Positions 1 to 8,236 of a DNA stretch of 64,000 bases are shown piece after piece; the stretch's first letter is position 1, and each line of letters begins with the position of its first letter. The stretch comes from 40CM-4-69-5 sp036556905 (GTDB taxonomy: Bacteria > Methylomirabilota > Methylomirabilia > Rokubacteriales > CSP1-6). The stretch spans positions 8,578 to 72,577 of the forward strand of contig DATBIM010000050.1 of the NCBI GenBank assembly GCA_036556905.1, in the 5' to 3' direction. The translations under genes were made by a program, and so were the position numbers. A model generated the notes under the pieces. It did not search any database. It was not told the DNA's origin and was given only the letters and a program-made list of their open reading frames with translations.

Positions 1-1234
1 CCTGTCCGAGAAGCCCTGGGCCCTGGCCCTCTGCCGCCGCCTCGGGCTCGAGCCGCGCCTCGTCGGCACCGACGACCGGTTCCGGCGCACGTTCGTCTGG
101 TTCCGCGGCCGCCTGCACCCGCTGCCAGAAGGGTTCCAGTTGCTGGCGCCGACCCGGCTCCGCCCCTTTCTGGCCTCACGCCTCCTGTCCTGGCCGGGGA
201 AAGCGCGGATGGCCCTCGACGTGATCTTGCCGCGCGGTGCGGCCGGTGGTGACGAGAGCCTGGGGGCGTTCGTGCGCCGCCGGCTGGGGCAGGAGGCGCT
301 CGAGCGCGTGGCCCAGCCGCTCGTGGCCGGCATCTACACCGCCGACCCCGAAGAGCTGAGCCTGCGAGCGACGATGCCCCGCTTCCTCGAGCTGGAGCGG
401 GCGCAACGCAGTCTCATCATCGGGCTCTGGCGAGCCAGCCGGGGCGGGCCGGCGGCGTCGGGCACGAGCGGGGCACGCTGGAGCCTCTTCGTCACGCTCA
501 GCGGGGGGATGGGAGAGCTGGTGCAAGCGCTGGCCGCGCGGCTGCCGGCCGGCGCCGTCCAGCTCAAGCGGCGCGTCACCGGCGTCGTTCGTCGCGCCGC
601 GGCGTGGGCCGTCGATGGCGGGGGGCCCGGCGTCGAGGCCGACCGCGTGATCGTCGCGGTCGAGGCTCACGCGGCGAGCCGGCTGCTCCGCTACGTCGAT
701 CCCTCACTGGCCACCCTGCTGCAGGTGATTCCCTATGCGTCGTCGGCGACCGTCTCGCTCGGCTACCCGCGCGCCGCCATCCGGCATCCGCTCGACGGCT
801 TCGGTTTCGTGGTGCCGCGAGTGGAGGGCCGAGCGTTGCTGGCGTGCACGTTTTCGAGCGTGAAGTACCCGGGACGCGCTCCCGAGGGACACGTCCTGCT
901 CCGCTGCTTCCTGGGCGGTGCGCTGAATCCGGGCGTCATCGAGCGCGACGACGATGAGCTGGTCCGCCTGGCCAGCCAGGAGCTGGCCGCCGCGCTCGGC
1001 CTCGCCGGCCAGCCCGTTCTGATTCGCGTGACCCGTCATCCCGCAGCGATGCCGCAGTACGTGATCGGCCATCTCGGGACGCTGGAGGCCATCGACCAGC
1101 GCCTGGCGGCGGCCCCCGGCCTCTTCCTGGCCGGCTCCGGCTATCGGGGCGTGGGTATCGCGGACTGCGTGAGGTCAGGCGAGGCCGCCGCCGAGCGGGC
1201 CCTCCTCGGGGACGCTGGTCCGGCCGGGCGATGA
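1..1234 (+). CDS. hemG: Protoporphyrinogen oxidase HemG/HemY, 5' end missing
   Basis: C-terminal part of an FAD-dependent protoporphyrinogen IX oxidase, the penultimate step of haem synthesis. The reading frame is open from base 2 (LSEKPWALALCRRLG) through an in-frame TTG at 140, so the gene clearly continues upstream of the window and 140 is not the true start. The C-terminus carries the family's FAD-closing segment (LFLAGSGYRGVGIADC, then RSGEAAA), and an oxygen-dependent PPOX-type central domain is visible. About 410 residues are present, so only the N-terminal Rossmann motif (roughly 50-60 residues) is missing. hemE and hemH commonly precede this gene in related genomes; that cannot be tested here. 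Confidence 0.93.
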   Translation, partial: LSEKPWALALCRRLGLEPRLVGTDDRFRRTFVWFRGRLHPLPEGFQLLAPTRLRPFLASRLLSWPGKARMALDVILPRGAAGGDESLGAFVRRRLGQEALERVAQPLVAGIYTADPEELSLRATMPRFLELERAQRSLIIGLWRASRGGPAASGTSGARWSLFVTLSGGMGELVQALAARLPAGAVQLKRRVTGVVRRAAAWAVDGGGPGVEADRVIVAVEAHAASRLLRYVDPSLATLLQVIPYASSATVSLGYPRAAIRHPLDGFGFVVPRVEGRALLACTFSSVKYPGRAPEGHVLLRCFLGGALNPGVIERDDDELVRLASQELAAALGLAGQPVLIRVTRHPAAMPQYVIGHLGTLEAIDQRLAAAPGLFLAGSGYRGVGIADCVRSGEAAAERALLGDAGPAGR

Positions 1235-1304
1235 GGGCCGGCCGGCGCCGCGGCCGACGCGTTGGGGCTCGATTTTCTCCGCCGGCTCGCATAGTGTAAC
1301 AACC

Positions 1305-1784
1305 GTGCCCGAGCCCCTGAGTCCCAGCGCCCAGAAGGTCCAGGACGCGCTGACCGCCCTGGGCTTCGCCTGCCAGGTTGTGGAGTCGCCCCAGCCCACG
1401 CGCACCGCGGCCGATGCCGCCAGGCTCGTGGGCTGCCAGGTGGGCCAGATCGCCAAGTCGCTCGTGTTCCGCGGCCGGCAGTCGGCACGGCCGGTGCTGA
1501 TCATCGCCAGCGGGGCCAACCAGGTCAACGAGTGGCAGATCGGTGTCCTGCTGAAAGAGGCCCTCGACCGAGCGAAGCCGGCCTTCGTCCGCGAGCATAC
1601 GGGATTCGCCATCGGCGGCGTGCCGCCCGTGGGTCACCCCAAGCCGATCGACACGTTCATCGATCAGGATCTCCTGAAGCATCAGGAGATCTGGGCGGCC
1701 GCCGGCACCCCCAACGCGCTCTTCCGGCTCGCTCCTCAGGACCTCGTCAGGATGACCGGCGGCCGCGTGGTGAAGGTCACCTAG
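1305..1784 (+). CDS. YbaK/EbsC-family aminoacyl-tRNA deacylase
   Basis: 159-residue single-domain protein of the YbaK/ProX editing family, which hydrolyses mischarged aminoacyl-tRNAs (for example Cys-tRNA(Pro)) in the cytoplasm. The family lysine lies in GQIAKSLVFRG and the conserved loop GGVPPVGHP is present near residue 105. The GTG at 1305 gives the normal family length. A TAGTGT hexamer at 1292-1297 sits 7 nt before the GTG and no Shine-Dalgarno is visible, so the transcript may be leaderless. The exact editing substrate cannot be told from sequence. Confidence 0.9.
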   Translation: MPEPLSPSAQKVQDALTALGFACQVVESPQPTRTAADAARLVGCQVGQIAKSLVFRGRQSARPVLIIASGANQVNEWQIGVLLKEALDRAKPAFVREHTGFAIGGVPPVGHPKPIDTFIDQDLLKHQEIWAAAGTPNALFRLAPQDLVRMTGGRVVKVT

Positions 1785-1794
1785 GCTCCGAGCC

Positions 1795-2013
1795 ATGCTC
1801 GAGGTCGTCACCATGCGGGAGATCGACGCGATCTTCGCCATCACCGACGCGCTCGGCATCCACCGCGAGACGCTGGTGATCCCGCTGGGGCCGGACTCCC
1901 CCGGACGCGTGCGCCGGCTGCCCGGTGGCAAGCTGGAGATCACCGTGGAGGCCAACCGGCCCATCGAGGAGTGGGTCACGGAGCTGCCCGCGCTCATTGC
2001 CGCCGTGCGGTGA
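1795..2013 (+). CDS. Small conserved-looking hypothetical protein (72 aa)
   Basis: Short soluble protein with no family I recognise. It begins 10 nt after the YbaK stop, and its TGA (2011-2013) overlaps the GTG (2010) of the following permease, which argues that it is a real, translationally coupled gene. An internal ATG at 1813 (MREIDAIFAI) is an alternative start. The middle, GPDSPGRVRRLPGGKLEITVEA, looks like a short beta-rich segment. It may act with the permease or the deacylase; function unknown. Confidence 0.6.
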   Translation: MLEVVTMREIDAIFAITDALGIHRETLVIPLGPDSPGRVRRLPGGKLEITVEANRPIEEWVTELPALIAAVR

Positions 2014-3365
2014 GCTCCCGGCTCAAGCGGGAGCTCGGCCTCCTGCCGCTGGCGGCGATCGTCTTCTTCAACGTGAGCGGGGGGCCCTACGGCATCGAGG
2101 ACATGGTGCCGGCCTTCGGCCCCGGGCTCACCCTGCTGTTGCTCGTCCTCACACCATTGCTCTGGAGCCTGCCCGTATCGCTCGTGATGTCGGAGCTCGC
2201 CTCGGCCATGCCCGACGAGGGCGGCTACGTCACGTGGACGACCCGCGCGTTCGGCCCGTTCTGGGGGTTCCAGGTCGGGTGGTGGTCCTGGGTCGATTCC
2301 TTTCTCGACGTGGCCGTCTACCCGGCGCTCTTCGTGGAGTACATGGGATTCTGGTACGGCGCGATGACGACGCCCGAGCGCTGGCTGCTCGCGCTCGGCT
2401 TCATCGTCGTGCTCACCGGGCTCAATGTGCTGGGGGTCCGCCCTGCCGGCCGCAGCGCGGTCGTGCTCGCCATCGGGGCGCTGCTGCCGGTGGCGGCGAT
2501 GGTCGCTGTCGGGCTGGCCACGCCCCGGGGGGCGCCGTGGACACCCTTCGTCGCCGAGGGCCAGAGCCTGAGCGCCGGGCTGGGTTTGGGCCTGGCCGTC
2601 GTGATGTGGAATTTCTCCGGGTGGGACACGCCGTCGACGTGCCTCGGCGAGACTCGAGCGCCCGAGCATGCCTTCCGCAAGGCGTTGCTCCTGACTTTGC
2701 CGATCATCGCCGCCGGCTACCTGCTGCCGATGGGGGTCATGCTGGCCAGTGGCGGGGTAGCGTGGTCGGAGTGGACGACCGGCGCGCTGCCCCGCATCGC
2801 CGAGGCGATGGGTGGGTCCGGGCTCGGCCACCTGGTGGCGGCCGGGGCCGTGGTGAGCACGGCGGGCCTCTTCCTGTCTCTGCTCCTCACGAATTCCCGG
2901 CTGCCCTATGTCCTGGCCCGGGACGGTTACATGCCCCCCGCGCTGAGCCTGGTTCACCGGCGGTTCGGCACGCCATGGGTCGCCGTCACCGTATCGTCGG
3001 CGATCTACTCGCTCTTCGCCGTCTTTTCGTTCAAGGAGCTGATCGTCCTCAACATCTGGCTCTACTCGCTCAGCCTGATCGTGGAGCTGGCCGCCTTCCT
3101 CTGGTTGCGCCGGGTCGCGCCTGACCTGCCCCGACCCTGGCGGGTGCCGGGCGGGTGGGGTGCCGCCACCGTCGTGGCCGGCCTGCCGGCGCTCTTCGTC
3201 GCAGCCGCCATGGCCACCGCCGGGTGGATGAACACGGGCGCCGGCGTGGCCGCGGCCCTCACCGGACCGCTGGCATGGATGGCGCTCCGCCGGCGCCGGC
3301 CGTCGGGTTTGGCCGCTTCCGCGGAGGCCTCGGAGTACTCTGGGGGACGGGAGGGCCGGTTATGA
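2010..3365 (+). CDS. APC-superfamily amino acid/polyamine permease
   Basis: About 451 residues with some 12 hydrophobic segments, an inner-membrane secondary transporter of the amino acid-polyamine-organocation superfamily. The first helix carries FFNVSGGPYGIEDMV, and residues near 75-100 carry DEGGYVTWTTRAFGPFWGF. Both resemble the bacterial/plant polyamine-uptake (PUT/LAT-like) branch rather than classic lysine or GABA permeases. I chose the GTG at 2010 because it overlaps the preceding stop as GTGA and gives a clean N-terminus (MSSRLKRELGLLPL). An in-frame GTG at 1971 would add 13 residues read in another gene's frame. Substrate is not determinable. Confidence 0.88.
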   Translation: MSSRLKRELGLLPLAAIVFFNVSGGPYGIEDMVPAFGPGLTLLLLVLTPLLWSLPVSLVMSELASAMPDEGGYVTWTTRAFGPFWGFQVGWWSWVDSFLDVAVYPALFVEYMGFWYGAMTTPERWLLALGFIVVLTGLNVLGVRPAGRSAVVLAIGALLPVAAMVAVGLATPRGAPWTPFVAEGQSLSAGLGLGLAVVMWNFSGWDTPSTCLGETRAPEHAFRKALLLTLPIIAAGYLLPMGVMLASGGVAWSEWTTGALPRIAEAMGGSGLGHLVAAGAVVSTAGLFLSLLLTNSRLPYVLARDGYMPPALSLVHRRFGTPWVAVTVSSAIYSLFAVFSFKELIVLNIWLYSLSLIVELAAFLWLRRVAPDLPRPWRVPGGWGAATVVAGLPALFVAAAMATAGWMNTGAGVAAALTGPLAWMALRRRRPSGLAASAEASEYSGGREGRL

Positions 3366-4339
3366 GCGGGGTCGTCACGTGCGCCGCCTATGCCGGCGGT
3401 CGCCGCATCGCCGACGTCACGCTGGATGACATCAGCGAAGTCTTGAAGCAGGACGACGAGCGATTCATCTGGATCGGGCTTCACGAGCCCGACGGACCGC
3501 TGCTCCGGAAGGTGCAGGCCGAATTCGGGCTGCACGACCTCGCCATCGAGGACGCGCTTCGAGCGCACCAGCGGCCCAAGCTCGAGCTCTATGACGGTTC
3601 CCTGTTCGTGGTGTTGCGCACGGTCCGGATGGAGCCGGGCCGGCAGCTCGAGACCGGCGAGACGCACATCTTCGTGGGATCCCGCTACATCATCTCCGTT
3701 CGCCACGGGTCGTCTCTCTCGTATTCCGCCGTCCGCACCCGTTGCGAAGCCAATCCGGGGTTGCTGGCCCTGGGGCCCGGCTTCGTGCTCTATGCCCTGA
3801 TGGACTTCATCGTCGACCAGTACTTCCCGGTCGTCGAGACACTGGAAGATCAGCTCGAGAGTCTGGAACAGGAGATCTTCGAGGAGCGCTTCGATCGGAC
3901 CACCACGACGCGGATCTACCGCTTGAAGCGTGAGCTGCTCGAGCTCAAGCACGCCGCCTCGCCCCTGGTCGACATCGGCAACCGGCTGATGCGCGTCGAC
4001 CTGGCCTCGATCCACGAGGCCACCCGGCCCTACTTCCGCGACGTCTATGACCACGTGGTGCGCATCAACGAGATGCTCGACACGCTGCGCGAGCTGCTGA
4101 CCACGGCGCTGGAGGCCAACCTTTCGCTGATCTCGGTCTCCCAGGCTGATGTGGTCAAACGACTCACGAGCTGGGGCGCCATCATCGCCGTCCCCACCCT
4201 GATCGCCAGCATCTACGGCATGAACTTTCACGTCATGCCCGAGCTGCACTGGTGGTTCGGCTATCCGTTCGCCCTGACCCTCATGCTGAGTATCTGCGGG
4301 TTTCTCTACTACCGTTTTAAGCGCGCCGGCTGGCTCTGA
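3362..4339 (+). CDS. corA: CorA-family divalent cation transporter
   Basis: 325-residue Mg2+/Co2+ channel protein. It has a large N-terminal cytoplasmic alpha/beta domain, a long helical stalk (about residues 140-260) and two C-terminal transmembrane helices. The signature YGMN pore motif occurs near residue 285 (SIYGMNFHVMPEL), followed by the second helix and the basic tail YYRFKRAGWL. Its ATG overlaps the permease stop (ATGA), so the two are cotranscribed. A paralogue selective for Zn2+ or Ni2+ cannot be excluded. Confidence 0.95.
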   Translation: MSGVVTCAAYAGGRRIADVTLDDISEVLKQDDERFIWIGLHEPDGPLLRKVQAEFGLHDLAIEDALRAHQRPKLELYDGSLFVVLRTVRMEPGRQLETGETHIFVGSRYIISVRHGSSLSYSAVRTRCEANPGLLALGPGFVLYALMDFIVDQYFPVVETLEDQLESLEQEIFEERFDRTTTTRIYRLKRELLELKHAASPLVDIGNRLMRVDLASIHEATRPYFRDVYDHVVRINEMLDTLRELLTTALEANLSLISVSQADVVKRLTSWGAIIAVPTLIASIYGMNFHVMPELHWWFGYPFALTLMLSICGFLYYRFKRAGWL

Positions 4340-4354
4340 TCCGGAGGGGACCTC

Positions 4355-4374
4355 GACGGCTCGAGAGCCCCGTC
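4355..4374. terminator. Possible bidirectional hairpin between convergent genes
   Basis: Inverted repeat GACGGCT / AG(CC)CCGTC with a CGAG loop and a two-base bulge. It lies in the 39-bp gap between the ends of corA (plus) and the small minus-strand gene. No clear U-tract follows on either strand. Position is the main support. Confidence 0.35.
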
Positions 4375-4378
4375 CGCG

Positions 4379-4744
4379 TTAGAGATTGTCGTCGATCACG
4401 GCGGCCAGGCAGTCCAGAGTGCCCAGCGAGTAGACGTAGGTCCGCCAGCCGATCGCGATCCCGTCGGGCGGCTCACCCGCTGGCGGTGTCGGGTAGATGG
4501 TGACACTCACGTTGGGTCCGCTCCCGCCACAGCCGCCGGCGCAGGCCTCGCGCACACGGACCCGATCGCTCAGGCCCCGCGCCCGTATCAGCTCATCGAG
4601 GTGCTGTCGGATCACTCGGGCATCCATCGGCACGGCGCGGAGTCCCGACTTCACGGGTAGCCTGACGAGCCCGGTTTCCAGGGGGCACACGTTGATGACG
4701 AGCCGTCGCGATCGGCCGCCGCCCTGCCGTGACCGCCGGGTCAT
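4379..4744 (-). CDS. Hypothetical cysteine-containing protein (121 aa)
   Basis: No confident family. The N-terminus is basic, followed by VINVCPLETGLVRLP, a helical stretch (RQHLDELIRARGL) and then REACAGGCGGSGPNVSVTIYP. The pattern of one early cysteine and a C-x3-C pair before a beta-strand is loosely reminiscent of thioredoxin-fold (2Fe-2S) ferredoxin-like proteins, but that is only a suggestion. Its ATG overlaps the stop of the upstream kinase gene (bases 4741-4744), so the two form a minus-strand operon. Confidence 0.6.
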   Translation of the reverse strand: MTRRSRQGGGRSRRLVINVCPLETGLVRLPVKSGLRAVPMDARVIRQHLDELIRARGLSDRVRVREACAGGCGGSGPNVSVTIYPTPPAGEPPDGIAIGWRTYVYSLGTLDCLAAVIDDNL

Positions 4745-5643
4745 CTCCGCGGCTCCTTACTCGCCCGATGTTCTCTCGTCGGACGGGTGGGTTCGTGTGC
4801 CGCGAGCCGTCCGGCCAGCCCGGCCGCGGCCGCCACCGGCTCGGCGCCCGGCGACTGCCAGCGAGCGGACAGCCCGACGAGCCTGACCGCCCGCTTGAGC
4901 CCGGCCCGGAACCATGCATCGGCGCACACGCTGCCCGCCCAGCTCACCGACACAGGCTGGCGCAAGCGCAGCCGCTTTGCCACGTCGGCCGCCTGCGCGG
5001 CCAGGTGCGCTTGCCCGGCCCGGACGATGGCGCGAGCACGCGCGTCGCCCCGCCGAGCGCGTCGGATCACGGCGGGTGCCAGCGCAGCGACGCGCACGAC
5101 GGCATCCGGACCCGTCACCAGGCGGCGCGCTGGACGGAAGTCCTCGCCGCGCGTTGTGACGCGCAGCCACTGCTGACCCAGCCAGAAGGCCGAGCCCTCG
5201 TCACCCAGCAGAGGTCCGAGTCCACCGGCTCGCGCCCAGCGGCCACGAGAGTCCCGGCCGATCACGATCGATCCGGTGCCGCTCAAGATCAGCACACCCG
5301 GGCGCCCTCCGAGCGCGCCCAGATGCGCCGCTTGCGCGTCGGAGAGGACGGAGACACGCCGGGCCAGGTGGCCGAGCCGGTCGGCGAGCGCGCGCCGCTC
5401 ACCGGCGGTCCACACGCCACGCGCCGCCACGACCAGGGCTCCCACGGTGCGCGCCGTCCAGCCGCGCCGTCGCCAGAACGCACGGAAGAGCGGGCCGACT
5501 TCCCGGATCGGCGTTGCCCGGACTGTGAAGCGCGCCACTGGTCTGTCGCCTTGCAGCGCCTGAGCGCGCAGCCACGTCGCGCCGAGGTCGGCGCCGACGG
5601 CGATCGCGGGGACGCGCTTCTTGCCCTGTCCAAGCGGGAACAT
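4741..5643 (-). CDS. BadF/BadG/BcrA/BcrD-type ATPase, likely amino-sugar kinase
   Basis: 300-residue ASKHA-fold protein. The phosphate-1 loop is AVGADLGATWLRAQ (about residues 15-28), and the second phosphate loop is LILSGTGSIVIGRD (about 120), followed by GGLGPLLGDEGSAFWLG, the signature of the GlcNAc-kinase-like branch of the BadF family. In Clostridium the homologous MurK phosphorylates both GlcNAc and MurNAc. Because nagZ, namZ and murQ lie within 8 kb, a similar role in peptidoglycan-sugar salvage is a reasonable inference. An AGGAAGG ribosome site precedes the ATG on the minus strand. No CxxC cluster of the activase type is present, so a dehydratase activator is unlikely. Confidence 0.82.
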   Translation of the reverse strand: MFPLGQGKKRVPAIAVGADLGATWLRAQALQGDRPVARFTVRATPIREVGPLFRAFWRRRGWTARTVGALVVAARGVWTAGERRALADRLGHLARRVSVLSDAQAAHLGALGGRPGVLILSGTGSIVIGRDSRGRWARAGGLGPLLGDEGSAFWLGQQWLRVTTRGEDFRPARRLVTGPDAVVRVAALAPAVIRRARRGDARARAIVRAGQAHLAAQAADVAKRLRLRQPVSVSWAGSVCADAWFRAGLKRAVRLVGLSARWQSPGAEPVAAAAGLAGRLAAHEPTRPTREHRASKEPRR

Positions 5644-5782
5644 GAACGTGCCTTCCTGTCCGTATTGTCGGTCACCCGCGGGTTGGGGACGGCCGGGAAA
5701 TCGAGCGCTTAGCCAGGTAGCGGCGTGGCACGCCCAATGCTCCCATAGTCAAGCCGAAGGGATCGAACAAAGGGGAAAGAAA

Positions 5783-6403
5783 ATGGGCAGGGCATTGGCC
5801 ACCTGGTTGTTGATCGCTACCGCCGGCGCGCAGGGCATGACGCCCCGCGACGTCGTGCAGTCTGCGGTGGCCCGCGTGGTCCAGACGATCGAGGCCGCGG
5901 CGAGCCGCCCCGAGCCCGTGCGGGCGGGACGTCCTCAGGCGCCGGGGTCGCGGGCGGAGATCAGGCGCATTGCCGCTGAACTGTTCGACTTCGGCGAGGT
6001 CGGGCGGCGAGCCCTGGGCCGGCACTGGGCGGGCCGCAGCCCGGAGGAGCAAACGGAGTTCATCGCGCTGTTCACCGATCTCCTGGAGCGGGCCTACGTC
6101 GGCAAAATCGAGGCCTACTCGGGTGAGCAGATCGTCTATACGAACGAGATCGTCGACGGCGATTACGCGGTCGTGCGCTCCCGGGTCAACACCAGGCGGG
6201 GGGCCGAGGTCGCCCTCGACTACCGGCTGCATCGGACCGAGGGTGGGTGGAAAGTCTACGATGTTCTCATCGATGGTGTCAGCTTCGTCTCCACGTACCG
6301 GAGCGAGTTCAATCGGATCATTCAGCTTCACTCCTGGAACGAGCTGATGGATCGGTTGCGCCAGAAGCAGATCCCCGCTCGCACGGTGACCGACCGCAGC
6401 TGA
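5783..6403 (+). CDS. mlaC: MlaC/Ttg2D-family periplasmic phospholipid-binding protein
   Basis: 206-residue exported protein: short signal peptide (MGRALATWLLIATAGAQG), then the MlaC domain with IRRIAAELFDFGEVGRRALGRHW (about 65-90) and GGWKVYDVLIDGVSFVSTYRSEF near the end, both hallmark segments. The ATG at 5783 is preceded by AGGGGAAAG, whereas the longer open frame from 5621 has no signal peptide at its start. MlaC carries phospholipid between the outer-membrane complex and inner-membrane MlaFEBD. Here it is separated by about 49 kb from mlaEFD (55.9-58.6 kb) and stands alone between a minus-strand operon and the symporter. Confidence 0.92.
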   Translation: MGRALATWLLIATAGAQGMTPRDVVQSAVARVVQTIEAAASRPEPVRAGRPQAPGSRAEIRRIAAELFDFGEVGRRALGRHWAGRSPEEQTEFIALFTDLLERAYVGKIEAYSGEQIVYTNEIVDGDYAVVRSRVNTRRGAEVALDYRLHRTEGGWKVYDVLIDGVSFVSTYRSEFNRIIQLHSWNELMDRLRQKQIPARTVTDRS

Positions 6404-6431
6404 CGCTGGGTCCTCCGCAGTATGATGGGGC

Positions 6432-7925
6432 GTGCCCGCGGCCGCTCCCGGCCTCGCCTGGTCCGACTACGTGGTCCTCGCCCTCTGCCTCGCCCTGCTG
6501 CTCGTCATCGGCGCCGGCTTCAGCCGGCAGCGCGACACTGTCGACTTCTTCCTGGCCCGACGGCGCGTACCCTGGTGGGCGGTCTGCCTGAGCTTTCTGG
6601 CCACCGAGATCAGTGCCGTCACTATCATCTCGGTCCCGGCCACGGCCTATAGCGAGAACTGGGAATACCTGCAATTCTTCGTGGGGTCGAGCCTGGCCAA
6701 GTTCGCCGTGGCCTGGCTGTTCATCCCCGCCTTCTACCGGTACCAGGTCGTCACCATCTACGAGTTCCTGCTCCACCGATTCGGCCAGGCCAGCCAGGTG
6801 ACGGCCGCGCTCTTCTTCTTCGTCACCCGGCTCCTCGGCTCCGGTGTCCGCTTGATGGCTGCGGCGCTGGCCGTCTCGATCCTGCTCGGCTGGCCGCTGC
6901 CCCCCACCATCGCCATCTTCGTTGCGATCTCGATCCTCTACATCGCCGCCGGCGGGGTGAAGGCGATCGTCTGGACCAACGTCTTCCAGGCGCTGGTGTT
7001 CCTGCTGGCGGGCGCGGCGACCCTGACGTGGGCGGTGGCGCAGGTAGCGGGCGGCCTGCCGGCTATCGTGGAGCTTGCCGGTCCCGCCGGCCGTCTCGAC
7101 ATCATCAACTGGGGGCCGGCCCCGGGTGCCTCCGACTTCTGGCGCCGGGTGCTCTCGGAACCCAATATCGTGTGGGTGGCGATCCTCAACGGCCTGGTAG
7201 GCTCGATGGCCGCGTTCGGCACCGACCACGACCTCATGCAGCGATTGCTCACCGTCGAGACACGGCGCGAGAGCCAGATTACCCTGTCCCTCACCCCGCT
7301 CGGCACGCTCCTGACGCTCATCATCTACCTGGGGCTGGGCGCCGCCCTGTACGCCTTCTACGCTCAGCACCCGGAACTGCCGGTCTCCCGGCCCGACGAG
7401 ATTCTGCCTCACTTCGTGCAGCAGACGATGCCGTCGATGCTGCGTGGCCTCATGCTGAGCGCGATCGTGCTGGCGTCGATCGACTCGCCGCTCGGCTCCC
7501 TGTCCGCCTCTTTCGTGACCGACATCTACCGTCCTCTCCTCGCCCCTCGACGGTCGGAACGGCACTATCTGCTCGTCTCACGGGTTGCCGTCGTCGTATT
7601 CGGTCTTGTCCTCGGGGGTATTGCCCACGCGTTTTCTGCCTTCAGCCAGATTCTCTGGCTGGCCTTCAAGATCGCGGGCGTGACGTTCGGGTCCCTGCTG
7701 GGGGTGTTCCTGCTGGGACTTGCCACCAACCGTGCGGTGCGGGACTGGGCGAACGTCACAGCGATGCTGGTCATGGCCGCGGTGAACCTGACGCTGCTCG
7801 TGCTGTCTGAGACCGGCATCCTCGTCTTCGCCTGGTCGTGGCTCGTAATCATCGGGACGGCCGGCACCATCCTCCTCGCGGTCGTCACAACTCACGTCTC
7901 CCATTTGATCAATCGCCGACGGTGA
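6432..7925 (+). CDS. Sodium:solute symporter (SSS family)
   Basis: 497-residue inner-membrane protein with about 13 predicted helices. SSS hallmarks: the first helix and loop RDTVDFFLARRRVPWWAVC, the sodium-site helix region FLATEISAVTIISVPA, and GTDHDLMQRLLTVETRRES near residue 260. Closest in style to the SGLT-like sugar/sialic-acid/amino-sugar branch. Placed between a BadF-type kinase and nagZ/namZ/murQ, it could import a cell-wall sugar, but this is inference. The GTG start lies 5 nt after a TATGAT hexamer (6421-6426). The last codons (INRRR-stop) form the beginning of the first copy of a 73-bp tandem repeat. Confidence 0.9.
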   Translation: MPAAAPGLAWSDYVVLALCLALLLVIGAGFSRQRDTVDFFLARRRVPWWAVCLSFLATEISAVTIISVPATAYSENWEYLQFFVGSSLAKFAVAWLFIPAFYRYQVVTIYEFLLHRFGQASQVTAALFFFVTRLLGSGVRLMAAALAVSILLGWPLPPTIAIFVAISILYIAAGGVKAIVWTNVFQALVFLLAGAATLTWAVAQVAGGLPAIVELAGPAGRLDIINWGPAPGASDFWRRVLSEPNIVWVAILNGLVGSMAAFGTDHDLMQRLLTVETRRESQITLSLTPLGTLLTLIIYLGLGAALYAFYAQHPELPVSRPDEILPHFVQQTMPSMLRGLMLSAIVLASIDSPLGSLSASFVTDIYRPLLAPRRSERHYLLVSRVAVVVFGLVLGGIAHAFSAFSQILWLAFKIAGVTFGSLLGVFLLGLATNRAVRDWANVTAMLVMAAVNLTLLVLSETGILVFAWSWLVIIGTAGTILLAVVTTHVSHLINRRR

Positions 7926-8155
7926 TTCCGTGGGGGCATGGGCGTGCCGGAAGGCCGGGTGCCCATGCCCTGTTCAACAGATCAATCGCCGCCGGTGATT
8001 CCGGCGGGGCGCGGGCGTGGCGTGAGCCCGGGGGCCCGCGCCCTGTTCAACAGATCAATCGCCGCCGGTGATTCCGGCGGGGCGCGGGCGTGGCGTGAGC
8101 CCGGGGCCTGCGCCCTGTTCAACAGATCAATCGCCGCCGGTGATTCCGGCGGGGC
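7907..8155 (+). repeat. 73-bp tandem repeat, about 3.4 copies, with two hairpins per unit
   Basis: Units begin with GATCAATCGCCG at 7907, 7980, 8053 and 8125 (periods 73, 73, 72). The last copy breaks off near 8155. Each unit contains hairpin A around a TGATT loop (copy 2: CCGCCGG/CCGGCGG), hairpin B with 10-bp arms and a 16-17 nt loop (copy 1 arms 7934-7943 and 7961-7970; copy 2 arms 8007-8016 and 8034-8043), and the tail TGTTCAACA. Copy 1 overlaps the last codons and stop of the symporter. Arms differ between copies 1 and 2 by paired substitutions that keep base pairing. No open frame here has coding character. Confidence 0.92.
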
Positions 8156-8158
8156 CGC

Positions 8159-8196
8159 AGTGCGAGCCGAGACGCGTCACGCGGCGAGGCGAGCGG
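8159..8196 (+). repeat. Dispersed two-arm repeat, copy 1
   Basis: AGTGCGAGCCGA, a 10-nt core (GACGCGTCAC) and GCGGCGAGGCGAGCGG. The same two arms with the same 10-nt spacing but another core occur at 15565-15602. It directly follows the tandem repeat and lies in the convergent gap before nagZ. No coding potential. Confidence 0.75.
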
Positions 8197-8236
8197 CGAA
8201 ATGACCGAAATGGCGTCAGCCCGGGTGCTGGTCGAC

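Noticed and set aside
936..2957. Minus-strand open frame of 673 codons
   Set aside because: Lies opposite hemG, ybaK, the small gene and the permease; its composition is rich in Arg/Gly/His/Gln as expected for the antisense of GC-rich genes.
7907..8155. CRISPR array
   Set aside because: Copies are contiguous with no unique spacers, no cas genes nearby, and the unit is too long.
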